From the NCBI RefSeq assembly GCF_000332995.1, contig NZ_BANS01000007.1, positions 124,001-188,000 of the forward strand: DNA of 64,000 bases. The letters run 5' to 3'. Position 1 is the first letter of the stretch, and each line of letters begins with the position of its first letter. Source of the DNA: Gordonia amicalis NBRC 100051 = JCM 11271. GTDB taxonomy: Bacteria; Actinomycetota; Actinomycetes; Mycobacteriales; Mycobacteriaceae. The translations under genes were made by a program, and so were the position numbers. The notes under the pieces are model-generated. The model worked only from the letters and a program-made list of their open reading frames with translations, made no database searches and was not told where the DNA came from. Positions 35,210 through 45,353 of the stretch are shown here, piece after piece.

Positions 35210-37828
35210 TCACTCGATCGGCCGTGCCCCGAGTTCCGACTTGAGCAGCTCGAGGGCCACCAGGTCGGGATCCAGGCGCTGTTCGGGCGCTCCCGTCCTC
35301 GCATCGGCGACCATCTCGGCCCGCTCCTCGTCGGGGATGTCCTCGTCCGCGCGTGGCGGCTCGGGCTCCTCCGGTTCGGCCACCGGCTCGGGCGCGGGGG
35401 CCGTGGCCACCGACTGGTCCCGGGCACGACTCGGCCGCGAGTACGACTGCCGGGGCTTGGCCTGCGGTTTCGTCGGCTGCCCGCCGCCGGCCACCGACGG
35501 CGCGACTGCAGTGCCCGGGGCCTGGTGGACCGTCCGCACGTCGAGCGGTGTGCCGAAGACCTCGGCGAGTGCCTCACGGATGATGGTGACCGCATGCGGC
35601 GCGGAGAGTCGTCCGACGAGCACCTCGACCGGATGCGCCAGGACCACCGTGGTGCCCTCCAGATCGGCGATGACCGCCGCCGACAACATCGGCTCGAGAC
35701 TCTTGGAACGCTCGCGGACCGCTGCCCGGATCTCCGGGTACCGCGTGCGGACGGCGTCGGCGTCGAGTCCACCGGAGGGAGCAGGTTCGGGCTCCGGTTC
35801 CGGTTTCGGCTCAGGCACCTTCGCCCGCACCGGCATCGCGTCGGGCGGCGGGACCGAGTACTCGTCGACCGGCTCGTCCGGCAACGGGATGTCGTCGAAG
35901 TGGACCGACTGCCCCGGCTCGGGGGCGGGTTCCGTGGCCGGTTCGGCCCCCCGTGCGCGCGACGGTGGCTCCGGCGCCGTCGGGGTGCCGCCGTTCCGGA
36001 CTGAGGGGGTGACGTCGGTCCGCACGGGTTCCGGCGCCGGCGGCGCTGTTGCCTCTGCCTCGACCGGCGACTCGACTGCGGCGACGGGGAGATCGAGCGT
36101 CGGCGCCTCGGCGTCCGGAGCTTCGGTGTCTGGAGCGTCGGTGTCTGGAGCGTCGGCGTCCGGAGCTTCGGCGTCCGGAGCTTCGACGTCTGCGGATTCG
36201 AGGTCCCCGAGATCGAGCGCATCCGGGTCGGGGAGGGCGTCGAGCGCAGGCTCCTCGACACTCAGCTCCTCGAGCATGTCCGCGTCGTCGGTGGTGTCCT
36301 CGACGTCGGCCATCAGCGCGACTGGATCGGCAACGACCGGCTCCGCAACGACCGACTCCTCGACCACAGGTGTCTCGAAAACCGGGTCAGCGGCCACGGG
36401 TTCAGCGGCGACGGGTTCAGCGGCCACGGGCTCGGGTGCCGGCGCGACAGGCTCCGGCGCGGTTGGTGTCGGCGGTGTCGGCATCGGCGCCGGGGGCGTC
36501 GGGGGCGGGGGCGTCGGTGCCACGACGGCGACATCGGCCTCGGCTTCCTCCGCCGCGGCGCGACGGGCCTCTTCAGCCGCCTTCGCCTCTTCCATCGCCT
36601 TACGCTGCGACGGGCGCACGAACTTCGGTTCCGGTTCTGGCTCAGCGGGTTTCGCCGGCACCGGGATCGACGTCGAACCGATCCCCGATTCCAGACGCTC
36701 GAGCCGCTGCAGCAGAGCGGCGTCGTCGTTCGACACCGCGGGCAGCAACATGCGCGCGCACATCACCTCGAGGAGGAGGCGCGGCGACGTGGTGCCGCGC
36801 ATCTCGCCGAGGGCGTCGTGCACGATCTCGGCGAAGCGCGTCAACGAGGCGGGACCGAGCGTCTCGATCTGACTCTGCATGCGTGCGAGCTGATCGCCCG
36901 GCGCCTCGACGAGCCCACGGTCGGCAGCATCGGGAACGGCCTGCAGCAGGATCAGGTCGCGGAGTCGTTCGAGGAGGTCGACCGCGAAACGGCGGGGATC
37001 GTGACCCGCGTCGACGACCTTCTCGACGGCCCCGAACAACGCCGCGCCGTCGGCCGACGCCAATGCGTCGACGGCGGTGTCGATGAGGGCGATGTCGGTG
37101 ACACCGAGCAGCGCGAGTGCACGCTCGTAGGCGACGCCCTGGTCGTCGGCGCCGGCGAGGAGCTGATCGAGGATCGACAGCGAGTCACGCGGCGAACCCC
37201 CACCGGCACGGATGACCAGTGGGTAGACCTCGGGTGCGACCGTCACACCCTCGCGCTCGCAGATCTTCTCCAGCAGACCGCGCATGACCGGCGGGGCGAG
37301 CAGACGGAACGGATAGTGGTGCGTGCGCGAGCGGATCGTCGGCAGCACCTTCTCCGGCTCGGTCGTCGCGAACACGAAGATGAGATGCTCCGGCGGCTCC
37401 TCGACGATCTTGAGCAGTGCGTTGAAGCCGGCGTTGGTCACCATGTGTGCCTCGTCGACGATGAACACGCGATAACGCGACTCGGCCGGCGCGTAGAACG
37501 CGCGGTCACGCAACTCGCGGGTGTCGTCGACGCCGCCGTGGCTGGCCGCGTCGAGTTCGATGACGTCGAGATTGCCTGGTCCACCGGGAGCGAGCGCCAC
37601 GCACGACGAGCACGTGCCGCAGGGCCGCGAGGTAGGGCCTTCGGCACAGTTCAACGACCGCGCCAGGATTCGCGCCGACGACGTCTTGCCACAGCCGCGC
37701 GGACCAGAGAAGAGGTACGCGTGGTTGATGCGCCCGGAGTCGAGGGCACGGCTCAACGGATCGGTGACGTGCTCCTGCCCCACGACGTCGGCGAAGGTAG
37801 CCGGGCGATAGGTGCGATACAGAGCCAC
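35210..37828 (-). CDS. dnaX: DNA polymerase III subunits gamma and tau
   Basis: Clamp-loader ATPase that also organises the replisome, 872 residues from the GTG at 37828. Walker A GPRGCGKTS near 42-50, zinc ligands Cys61, Cys70, Cys73 and Cys76, Walker B VFIVDEAH near 122-129, and the arginine-finger Arg in IRSR. After the three clamp-loader domains (to about 375) comes a linker of over 300 residues rich in Pro, Glu, Ala and Asp, with repeated EPVAA and APDAE units. A last folded segment (about 680-760) is the tau polymerase-binding part. Rv3721c homologue; the linker is unusually long. Confidence 0.96.
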   Translation of the reverse strand: MALYRTYRPATFADVVGQEHVTDPLSRALDSGRINHAYLFSGPRGCGKTSSARILARSLNCAEGPTSRPCGTCSSCVALAPGGPGNLDVIELDAASHGGVDDTRELRDRAFYAPAESRYRVFIVDEAHMVTNAGFNALLKIVEEPPEHLIFVFATTEPEKVLPTIRSRTHHYPFRLLAPPVMRGLLEKICEREGVTVAPEVYPLVIRAGGGSPRDSLSILDQLLAGADDQGVAYERALALLGVTDIALIDTAVDALASADGAALFGAVEKVVDAGHDPRRFAVDLLERLRDLILLQAVPDAADRGLVEAPGDQLARMQSQIETLGPASLTRFAEIVHDALGEMRGTTSPRLLLEVMCARMLLPAVSNDDAALLQRLERLESGIGSTSIPVPAKPAEPEPEPKFVRPSQRKAMEEAKAAEEARRAAAEEAEADVAVVAPTPPPPTPPAPMPTPPTPTAPEPVAPAPEPVAAEPVAAEPVAADPVFETPVVEESVVAEPVVADPVALMADVEDTTDDADMLEELSVEEPALDALPDPDALDLGDLESADVEAPDAEAPDADAPDTDAPDTEAPDAEAPTLDLPVAAVESPVEAEATAPPAPEPVRTDVTPSVRNGGTPTAPEPPSRARGAEPATEPAPEPGQSVHFDDIPLPDEPVDEYSVPPPDAMPVRAKVPEPKPEPEPEPAPSGGLDADAVRTRYPEIRAAVRERSKSLEPMLSAAVIADLEGTTVVLAHPVEVLVGRLSAPHAVTIIREALAEVFGTPLDVRTVHQAPGTAVAPSVAGGGQPTKPQAKPRQSYSRPSRARDQSVATAPAPEPVAEPEEPEPPRADEDIPDEERAEMVADARTGAPEQRLDPDLVALELLKSELGARPIE
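36111..36200 (-). repeat. 15-bp tandem repeat inside the dnaX linker
   Basis: Six units of 15 bases begin at 36111 (GCGTCCGGAGCTTCG and close variants such as GTGTCTGGAGCGTCG). Each encodes five residues of the type EAPDA or DAPDT. The length is a multiple of three, so copy changes only lengthen or shorten the disordered linker. Confidence 0.85.
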
Positions 37829-37871
37829 GCGTCGAGAGTACCGGCGACCCGTGACATCGGATGCGCCTGCC

Positions 37872-39332
37872 TCACACTGCGGGCGATGCCCCTGTCTCGG
37901 GTGCGTCACCCATCAGCTCGCCGGCGGTTCCGACCAGGTCATCGACCATCTCGTCGGACAGATCCACGTGGTCGGCGTGGGTCCGGACGGACGGTTCGAC
38001 AGCCTGGGAGCTGCCACCGTCGGCCTGATCGGTGGGCAATCCGCCATCGGCGATGCCCGCTACCGCGACCCCGGGAGCGATGACTGCAGCCGGGTCGGAC
38101 TCGGTGGCCGAACGGGAACCGAAGAACCGGAGGGCGACGACCGTCGCGATCAGAATCCCGAGATACGCCCACAGATACGGGCTGACGGTGAACCAGTTGA
38201 GCCAGGTGACCCGCGTCTTCACGTAGAGACCCGTGTAGTAGGCGTCGGGCAGGAGCCCCGGGACATGCGTCGGCCACGCGAACGCCAGCAGCACGACGGC
38301 CGTGGCGGATGCTGCCGCCAGGCCACGTTCGACCTGGGTGCGTCGGGTGTCGAGAGCCAGGTGGACGCCGGCCACCACGATCGGCACGAACCAGACCCAG
38401 TGGTGACCCCACGACATCGGCGAGACCACACATGCGGTCATGCCGACGATGCTGATCGCCACCAGTTCCTGCCCTCGGCGATGGGCGTAGGCGGCGACCG
38501 CGAAACCGGCGACGAGGGCGGTCACGACCAGTGCGGCCCACAGGAGAGTCGACGGATCGTCGGTGTCGAGGTGGTTCGCGAGCATCCCGCGGATCGACTG
38601 GTTGCCGCGCAGCTGCGCCGAGCCGACACGGTCGGACTGGAACAGCTTGCCGGTCCAGTAGGCCCACGAGTCACGCGGAAGCGCGATGAAGCCGATCGCC
38701 ACCGTCATGGCGAATCCGCCGATGACCCCGAAGAACGCTCGCCAATTGCGTTGCACCGCGTAGTAACCGGCGAAGATCAGCGGCGTCAGTTTGATTCCCG
38801 CGGCGATACCGGTGCCGATGCCCTTGGTCTTGCTGGTGTCGGGACGGGTGAGGTCCGCCAGGATCAGCAGCATCAGGAAGACGTTGATCTGGCCGTACCA
38901 GATGGTCGTCCGGACGGGTTCGAGCAGCATCGCCACCGCGACCAGCGCCATCGCGATCACGCGCAGCGTCCACGTGACCGGCCGGCCCAGGCTGCGGAAG
39001 CTCAGCATGACGACGAGGTAGAGGGCGACCACGATGCCCGCGGTCCACAGCCATCGCGCCACGTCGAACGAGATCCACGCGAGAGGTGTGAAGAGCAACG
39101 CCGAGAACGGCGAGTACGTGTAGTCGAGGTCGCCGATCATCTTGACGTCGTAGAGGCTGGCACCCTCGGTGACGGCTTGAGCTCCCTGCCGATACACGGC
39201 CAGGTCGATCTGATTGTTGAGCAGACCCCAGAACTGGGCTCCCCAGGGCACGACGACATCCTGGAGTGCCAGAGCGATGACCCCGACGATGGCGAAACCG
39301 GATGCGAGAAGAACCGGCCTGGGCAGATTCAC
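37872..39332 (-). CDS. GT87 family polyprenyl-phosphate mannosyltransferase
   Basis: Membrane glycosyltransferase of the GT-C fold, 486 residues, with about ten hydrophobic segments. An acidic residue pair in the first outer loop (DLAVYRQGAQAVTEGASLYD near 43-62) and the motif WYGQINVFLMLLILADL near 158-174 mark the DUF2029/GT87 family that includes PimE and Rv2181. It adds alpha-mannose from a lipid donor to phosphatidylinositol mannosides, lipomannan or related glycans. The C-terminal 80 residues are a hydrophilic cytoplasmic tail. Exact linkage unknown. Confidence 0.8.
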   Translation of the reverse strand: MNLPRPVLLASGFAIVGVIALALQDVVVPWGAQFWGLLNNQIDLAVYRQGAQAVTEGASLYDVKMIGDLDYTYSPFSALLFTPLAWISFDVARWLWTAGIVVALYLVVMLSFRSLGRPVTWTLRVIAMALVAVAMLLEPVRTTIWYGQINVFLMLLILADLTRPDTSKTKGIGTGIAAGIKLTPLIFAGYYAVQRNWRAFFGVIGGFAMTVAIGFIALPRDSWAYWTGKLFQSDRVGSAQLRGNQSIRGMLANHLDTDDPSTLLWAALVVTALVAGFAVAAYAHRRGQELVAISIVGMTACVVSPMSWGHHWVWFVPIVVAGVHLALDTRRTQVERGLAAASATAVVLLAFAWPTHVPGLLPDAYYTGLYVKTRVTWLNWFTVSPYLWAYLGILIATVVALRFFGSRSATESDPAAVIAPGVAVAGIADGGLPTDQADGGSSQAVEPSVRTHADHVDLSDEMVDDLVGTAGELMGDAPETGASPAV

Positions 39333-39443
39333 GATTTACAAGAGTGGCATATGGATCGGTGCATACCGGTTCACTCCCGCCGAATGAGAGCTATCTAACG
39401 TTGCGTGGGCGTTTCGATGCGGCGTGTCGGCGAGACGAGTGGC

Positions 39444-40880
<1,437 letters not shown>

Positions 40881-40986
40881 GTCGTCCAGTGTAGCGAGGG
40901 TTCACGGCTGGGCGACACCGGGTCTTCGCGACGTCGCGGCGGGCACCTCCGCGCAGGTCCTGGCGGGTTACGAACCGGAGATACGA

Positions 40987-41035
40987 CGAAGGTCCGCGGT
41001 GCGACCCCCTTGCGGGAGTGCACCACGGACCTTCG
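40987..41035 (-). terminator. terminator of tRNA-Ser
   Basis: CGAAGGTCCG, a mismatch, then GGTGC (40987-41002) pairs with GCACC, a mismatch, then CGGACCTTCG (41020-41035). The stem abuts the 3' end of the tRNA gene read on the reverse strand. Confidence 0.75.
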
Positions 41036-41036
41036 G

Positions 41037-41125
41037 TGGCGGAGGATAGGGGATTCGAACCCCTGAGGGCTGTTAACCCAACCCGCGTTCCAGGCGAGCG
41101 CCATAGGCCACTAGGCGAATCCTCC
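41037..41125 (-). tRNA. tRNA-Ser, anticodon GGA
   Basis: The reverse strand folds into a class II tRNA of 89 nt: acceptor GGAGGAT with ATCCTCC, anticodon stem CTCGC/GCGGG around loop CTGGAAC (anticodon GGA), a long variable arm, T-arm GGGGTTCGAATCCCC, and encoded CCA at 41039-41037. Reads UCC and UCU serine codons. Confidence 0.97.
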
Positions 41126-41205
41126 AACGACGAGATGATAGCCGCCGGGCACGCCCACACCCAAACCCGCTTGCCGGTCACGCGAACCGCACTAGGGTCG
41201 GGGGC

Positions 41206-42054
41206 ATGTCCGATTCCTCTCCCGTCGTCGTCATCGGAGCCACCGGCGGTCAGGGCGGCGCGGTGCTCGACGCGCTGCTCGAGGCCGGTGTCGCAGTGCG
41301 CGCACTCGTCCGCGACGCCGTGTCGTCGAAAGCGGCGGTGCTCGCCGATCGCGGCGTGGAACTCGCCGTCGGTGACATCGTCAGCGGCGTAGGCCTAACC
41401 GATGCGTTCACCGGCGCGGCGGGCGCCTTCGCGCTGACGACGCCCTTCGAGTCCGGCGTCGACGCCGAGGTCGCCCAGGGCACCGCGCTGATCGAGGCGG
41501 CGACCGCGGCCTCGCTCCCCTATCTCGTCTTCTCGTCGGTGGCCTCCGCCGACCGCGACACCGGTGTCCCTCACTTCGACTCCAAGTTCGAGGTGGAGAA
41601 AATGCTCGCCGGCACCGGCATCCCGCACACGATCGTGGGGCCGGCCTACTTCTACGACAACCTGCTCGCCGGTGCCGACGCCCTCGCCGCCGGGGTCATG
41701 CCGATCGCGATGCCCGCCGACAAACCGCTGCAACAACTCTCACGTCGCGACCTCGGTCGTTTCGTGGCGACGCTGTTCCAGGACCCGGGTGCGCATGCCG
41801 GTGAACGCATCGACATCGCCTCCGACGAGCTGACGCCCGCCGAGATGGCGCGGGCCGTAGGCGACGTGCTGGGCACCACCGTGAGTGCGGAATCCTATGA
41901 CCCCGAACGCATCCCGTCAGCCGACCTGAGCGCGATGTTCGCCTTCCTCGGTGACCGCGGGTACGAGGTGGACATCCCTGGGCTGCATCGCCGGTTCCCC
42001 GAAATCGAGTGGCAGACCTTCGCCGAGTGGGCGGCGGAGGCGCTGCGCCGCTGA
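41206..42054 (+). CDS. NmrA-family NAD(P)-binding protein
   Basis: Short-chain dehydrogenase-like protein of 282 residues with a Rossmann fold. The nucleotide motif GATGGQGG is at residues 11-18 (GXXGXXG), followed by RALVRDAVSS near 32-41. A YFYDN segment near 148 stands where YXXXK enzymes carry their catalytic Tyr, and the Lys is missing, which is typical of NmrA sensors or quinone-oxidoreductase-like members. Function is redox sensing or reduction of an unknown compound. Confidence 0.8.
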   Translation: MSDSSPVVVIGATGGQGGAVLDALLEAGVAVRALVRDAVSSKAAVLADRGVELAVGDIVSGVGLTDAFTGAAGAFALTTPFESGVDAEVAQGTALIEAATAASLPYLVFSSVASADRDTGVPHFDSKFEVEKMLAGTGIPHTIVGPAYFYDNLLAGADALAAGVMPIAMPADKPLQQLSRRDLGRFVATLFQDPGAHAGERIDIASDELTPAEMARAVGDVLGTTVSAESYDPERIPSADLSAMFAFLGDRGYEVDIPGLHRRFPEIEWQTFAEWAAEALRR

Positions 42055-42067
42055 CCGGAGAACCTTC

Positions 42068-42108
42068 CGTATGACGTTGAACCCGGAAACCGGGCACAAC
42101 GTCATACG
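42068..42108. terminator. bidirectional terminator between NmrA and polD genes
   Basis: CGTATGACGTTG (42068-42079) pairs with CAACGTCATACG (42097-42108); CCCGG (42082-42086) with CCGGG (42090-42094) closes an inner stem around AAA. The genes on both sides converge on it. Confidence 0.85.
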
Positions 42109-42121
42109 CGTCTGCAGCGAC

Positions 42122-43213
42122 TCACGCGTCGGAGCGTCGGTTGCCCTTCTCGTCCCAGTGCTCCGCGACCTTCTTGCTGGGCTGCACGCGTGGCGGCTCG
42201 CCCGGCATCTTCGGGTAGCTGGGCGGATAAGGCATGTCACCGAGGCCGTTTGCGTCATCCGTCTGCACCATCTCGAGCAACTTCTCGATGCCACGGCGGT
42301 GATCGGCGATGTCGACCCACGGATCACCGCGGTCCTCGAGCAGGTTCGGGACCGTCGCCATGGTGCAGTCGTCGGGATCGACGTCTTCGAGTTCGGCCCA
42401 CGTCACCGGCGTCGACACGCGTCCGGTCGCACTGCGTCGTACCGAGTAGGGCGAGGCCATCGTGCGGTCACGGGCGTTCTGGTTGAAGTCGATGAAGATC
42501 CGTTCCCCCCGTTCCTCTTTCCACCATGACGTGGTGACGTGGTCCGCGTCCCGGCGTTCGAGTTCACGTGCGAGCGCAATGACACAGCGCCTGGTGGCGA
42601 TGAAGTCCCACCGGGGTTCGATGGGGACGTACACGTGAATTCCCCGGCCACCGGAGGTCTTCACGAAGCCGGTGAAGCCGAGTTCGTCGAGCAGCGGCCG
42701 CAAGCCGTCGATCGCCACGCGCCGCACATCGTCGAACGTCGTGCCGGGTTGCGGGTCGAGGTCGATGCGGAGCTGATCGGGATGGTCGTTGTCCGGATGC
42801 AGGGTCGGCCAGGTGTGGAAGGTGACGGTGCCGAGATTGGCCGCCCACACCAGATCCGCAGGCACCGTGGGACGGATGGCGTCCCCGGTCCGCTTGGACG
42901 GGAACACGATCGGCGTGGACTGCACGTGTTCCGGACGCTTCTTGGCGATGTGCTTCTGATAGATCTCCTCCCCCTCGACGCCGTCGGGGAATCGTTGCAG
43001 GAACGTCGGCCGGTCTCGGGTCGCGCGCATGAGCGGTCCGTCGCCGCTGTCGTCGACGCCGAGTGCGACGGTCCGGTAGTACCCCACGAGATCCCGCTTG
43101 CGGCCACCGTTCTCGCCGAGTTCGGGGAAATAGATCTTGTCCGGGTTGCTGAGCCGCACAGCGACTCCGGCGACGTCGAGTTCTTCAGCGGGAGAACGTG
43201 ATGCCATGGTCAT
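42122..43213 (-). CDS. LigD-type polymerase/primase (PolD)
   Basis: Archaeo-eukaryotic primase-like polymerase, 363 residues, standalone version of the LigD POL domain. Catalytic metal ligands Asp151 and Asp153 lie in RIDLDPQPG; SGGRGIHVYVPI near 188-199 holds the primer/NTP contact His. Such proteins fill gaps with ribonucleotides in non-homologous end joining or base excision. It overlaps ligC by ATGA. Homologue of Rv3730c. The basic C-terminal tail is disordered. Confidence 0.9.
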   Translation of the reverse strand: MTMASRSPAEELDVAGVAVRLSNPDKIYFPELGENGGRKRDLVGYYRTVALGVDDSGDGPLMRATRDRPTFLQRFPDGVEGEEIYQKHIAKKRPEHVQSTPIVFPSKRTGDAIRPTVPADLVWAANLGTVTFHTWPTLHPDNDHPDQLRIDLDPQPGTTFDDVRRVAIDGLRPLLDELGFTGFVKTSGGRGIHVYVPIEPRWDFIATRRCVIALARELERRDADHVTTSWWKEERGERIFIDFNQNARDRTMASPYSVRRSATGRVSTPVTWAELEDVDPDDCTMATVPNLLEDRGDPWVDIADHRRGIEKLLEMVQTDDANGLGDMPYPPSYPKMPGEPPRVQPSKKVAEHWDEKGNRRSDA

Positions 43214-44262
43214 TCCCCTTCCAGGACGTCGTGCAGGTCGTAGGTGAGCGGAACCTCGAGCTGGTCATAGCCGCAGCTCTGGGGGTCTCGGTCCGGCCGC
43301 CAGCGCAGGAACTTCACGGTGTGCCGGAAGCGCTGGTTCTCCATCTGGTCGTAGGCGAACTCCGCGACCAGTTCGGGGCGGATAGGGATCCACTCCCCCG
43401 ACTTCTCCGACCGCCACCGGGTGGGTTCACCCGGCGCCGGCTTCCCAGGGTCGAGCCGCATCGGCTCGAACATCTCCTGCAGCTCAACACGTTTGGCATC
43501 GGAGAACGCCCCCGCACCGCCGACCATGCGCAACTCGCCGTCGTCGCCGTAGAGCCCGAGAAGCATCGAGCCGATCCCCCTGCCCGACTTGTGAATCCGA
43601 TAGCCGAAGATCACGCAGTCCGCGGTCCGCTTGTGTTTGACCTTCAGCATCTCGCGTTTGTTCTCGACGTACACCCCGTCGAGCCGTTTGGCCACGACCC
43701 CGTCCAGGCCGGCCCCCTCGAAAGCGGAGAACCAGTCCTCGGCAACGGCGGGATCGGCGGTGACCCGGCTGACGTGCATCCGCCGGTCCCGTCCACCGGG
43801 CCCGACCGCGCGCAACAACGCCTCTCGACGGACCGCGAACGGTTCCCCGTTCACCGCGGTCGACTCCAGGGCGAGTGCGTCGAAACCGATGAAGATGGCG
43901 GGCGTCTTCTCGGCGAGCATGCTGACCCGCGACTCGGCGGGATGAATGCGCTGCGCGAGGGAATCCCAGTCGAGACGGTGCGTGTCACCGATCAGTGCGG
44001 GTACCCCGATCTCGCCGTCCAGGACGACCCGGTCGGGCAACTCCGCCTTCGCCGCCGCCACGATCTCCGGAAAGTAGCGGGCGAGGTCCTTCCCGCCGCG
44101 AGAACCGATCGCCACCTCGTCGCCGTCGCGGAAGATCAGGGCGCGGAAACCATCCCACTTGGGTTCATACGACCAGACCGTCTCGCCGTCGGGCTGTGGC
44201 GGTACGGCGGTGACCGCCTTGGCCAGCATCGGGGCTACGGGCGGCATGACCGGAAGATCCAT
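43210..44262 (-). CDS. ligC: ATP-dependent DNA ligase LigC
   Basis: DNA ligase of 350 residues. The adenylated lysine is Lys35 in EPKWDGFR (motif I); DGEIGVP near 98 is motif III, and GLDGVVAKR near 203-211 is motif IV, followed by the OB domain with motif V (MLKVKHKRTADCVI near 224-237). It seals nicks with ATP and works with PolD in an end-joining or excision-repair pathway; in mycobacteria it is a backup of LigD. Starts at ATG 44262; the frame upstream is open but not ligase-like. Homologue of Rv3731. Confidence 0.92.
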   Translation of the reverse strand: MDLPVMPPVAPMLAKAVTAVPPQPDGETVWSYEPKWDGFRALIFRDGDEVAIGSRGGKDLARYFPEIVAAAKAELPDRVVLDGEIGVPALIGDTHRLDWDSLAQRIHPAESRVSMLAEKTPAIFIGFDALALESTAVNGEPFAVRREALLRAVGPGGRDRRMHVSRVTADPAVAEDWFSAFEGAGLDGVVAKRLDGVYVENKREMLKVKHKRTADCVIFGYRIHKSGRGIGSMLLGLYGDDGELRMVGGAGAFSDAKRVELQEMFEPMRLDPGKPAPGEPTRWRSEKSGEWIPIRPELVAEFAYDQMENQRFRHTVKFLRWRPDRDPQSCGYDQLEVPLTYDLHDVLEGE

Positions 44263-44426
44263 GGCTTCACTGTTCCTCACACCTCCGGGCGCTGGCAACG
44301 ATCCGCCCGGAACTCCGGGACAACCGTCGGGTCCGGCGCGCCCGTCGGGACGCACCGCAGGGGCAGACCGTCGGCGGCGCCGGTTCTCATCGCGGCTCGT
44401 CGAGCCGAGGCGGTAACCTCGACGCG

Positions 44427-45350
44427 ATGTCGACACAGCACGCAGCGGGCCGGTACGCACCGTCCCCGTCGGGCGACCTCCACGTCGGCAACCTCCGAAC
44501 GGCCATGCTGGCCTGGTTGTTCGCCCATACGACGGGTCGCCGTTTCCTCATCCGCATGGAAGATCTCGACCGCGCCGTCGCCGGCGCCGACGCCCGGCAA
44601 CTCGCCGACCTCGCCTCGCTCGGTATCGACTGGGAGATCCCGGTCGTCTACCAGACCGCGCGACGCGACATCTACCGCGACATCATCGCCCGGCTCCGCG
44701 ACGCCGGTCGAACCTTCGAATGCTTCTGCACGCGTCGCGAGATCCTCGAGGCGCCGTCCGCTCCCCACGCGCCGCACGGCGCCTACCCCGGTACCTGCCG
44801 CCATCTGACCGACGCCGAGCGCGCCGAGAAGATCGCCGCCGGACGGCCGCCCGCGATCCGCATCCTGGCCGACACCACCGAGTTCACGGTCACCGACCTG
44901 CTCCACGGCACCTTCACCGGCATGGTCGACGACTTCGTGATCCAGCGCAACGACGGCACTCCGGCCTACAACCTGGCCGTCGTGGTCGACGACGCCGCGC
45001 AGGGTGTCGACCAGGTGGTCCGCGGCGACGACCTGCTGTCGTCGGCTCCGCGTCAGGCCTACCTCGCGACACTGCTCGGCGAGACGCCACCGACCTACGC
45101 ACACGTGCCGATGGTGCTCAACCCCGCCGGCGTCCGACTCTCCAAGCGAGACGGCGCGGTCACCCTCACCGACCTGGCGGCGGCCGGAGTCTCGGCAGCC
45201 ACCGTGCTCTCGCACCTCGCGCAGTCGCTGGGTCTCGCCGGACGCGGCGAAGCCGTCGACCTCCCGACGCTGGCGGCCCGCTTCGTCCCCAAGGCTCTCC
45301 CCCGCGAACCCTGGCTGCTGGGCCCGACGGAGTGGGCCTCCACTGCCTGA
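44427..45350 (+). CDS. gluQ: glutamyl-queuosine tRNA(Asp) synthetase
   Basis: Truncated glutamyl-tRNA synthetase catalytic core of 307 residues, without the anticodon domain. It activates glutamate and attaches it to the queuosine already present at position 34 of tRNA(Asp). HIGH-type motif HVGN at 19-22, KMSKS-type RLSKRDG near 236-242, and a zinc-site with CFC near 97-99 and a Cys near 121. This makes sense only if Q is present in tRNA, and tgt lies four kilobases away. Divergent from ligC. Confidence 0.92.
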   Translation: MSTQHAAGRYAPSPSGDLHVGNLRTAMLAWLFAHTTGRRFLIRMEDLDRAVAGADARQLADLASLGIDWEIPVVYQTARRDIYRDIIARLRDAGRTFECFCTRREILEAPSAPHAPHGAYPGTCRHLTDAERAEKIAAGRPPAIRILADTTEFTVTDLLHGTFTGMVDDFVIQRNDGTPAYNLAVVVDDAAQGVDQVVRGDDLLSSAPRQAYLATLLGETPPTYAHVPMVLNPAGVRLSKRDGAVTLTDLAAAGVSAATVLSHLAQSLGLAGRGEAVDLPTLAARFVPKALPREPWLLGPTEWASTA

Positions 45351-45353
45351 GTG

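Noticed and set aside
37829..37909. N-terminal extension of DnaX by 27 residues
   Set aside because: Family proteins begin at ALYRTYRP; the extension is basic and non-conserved, so GTG 37828 is preferred.
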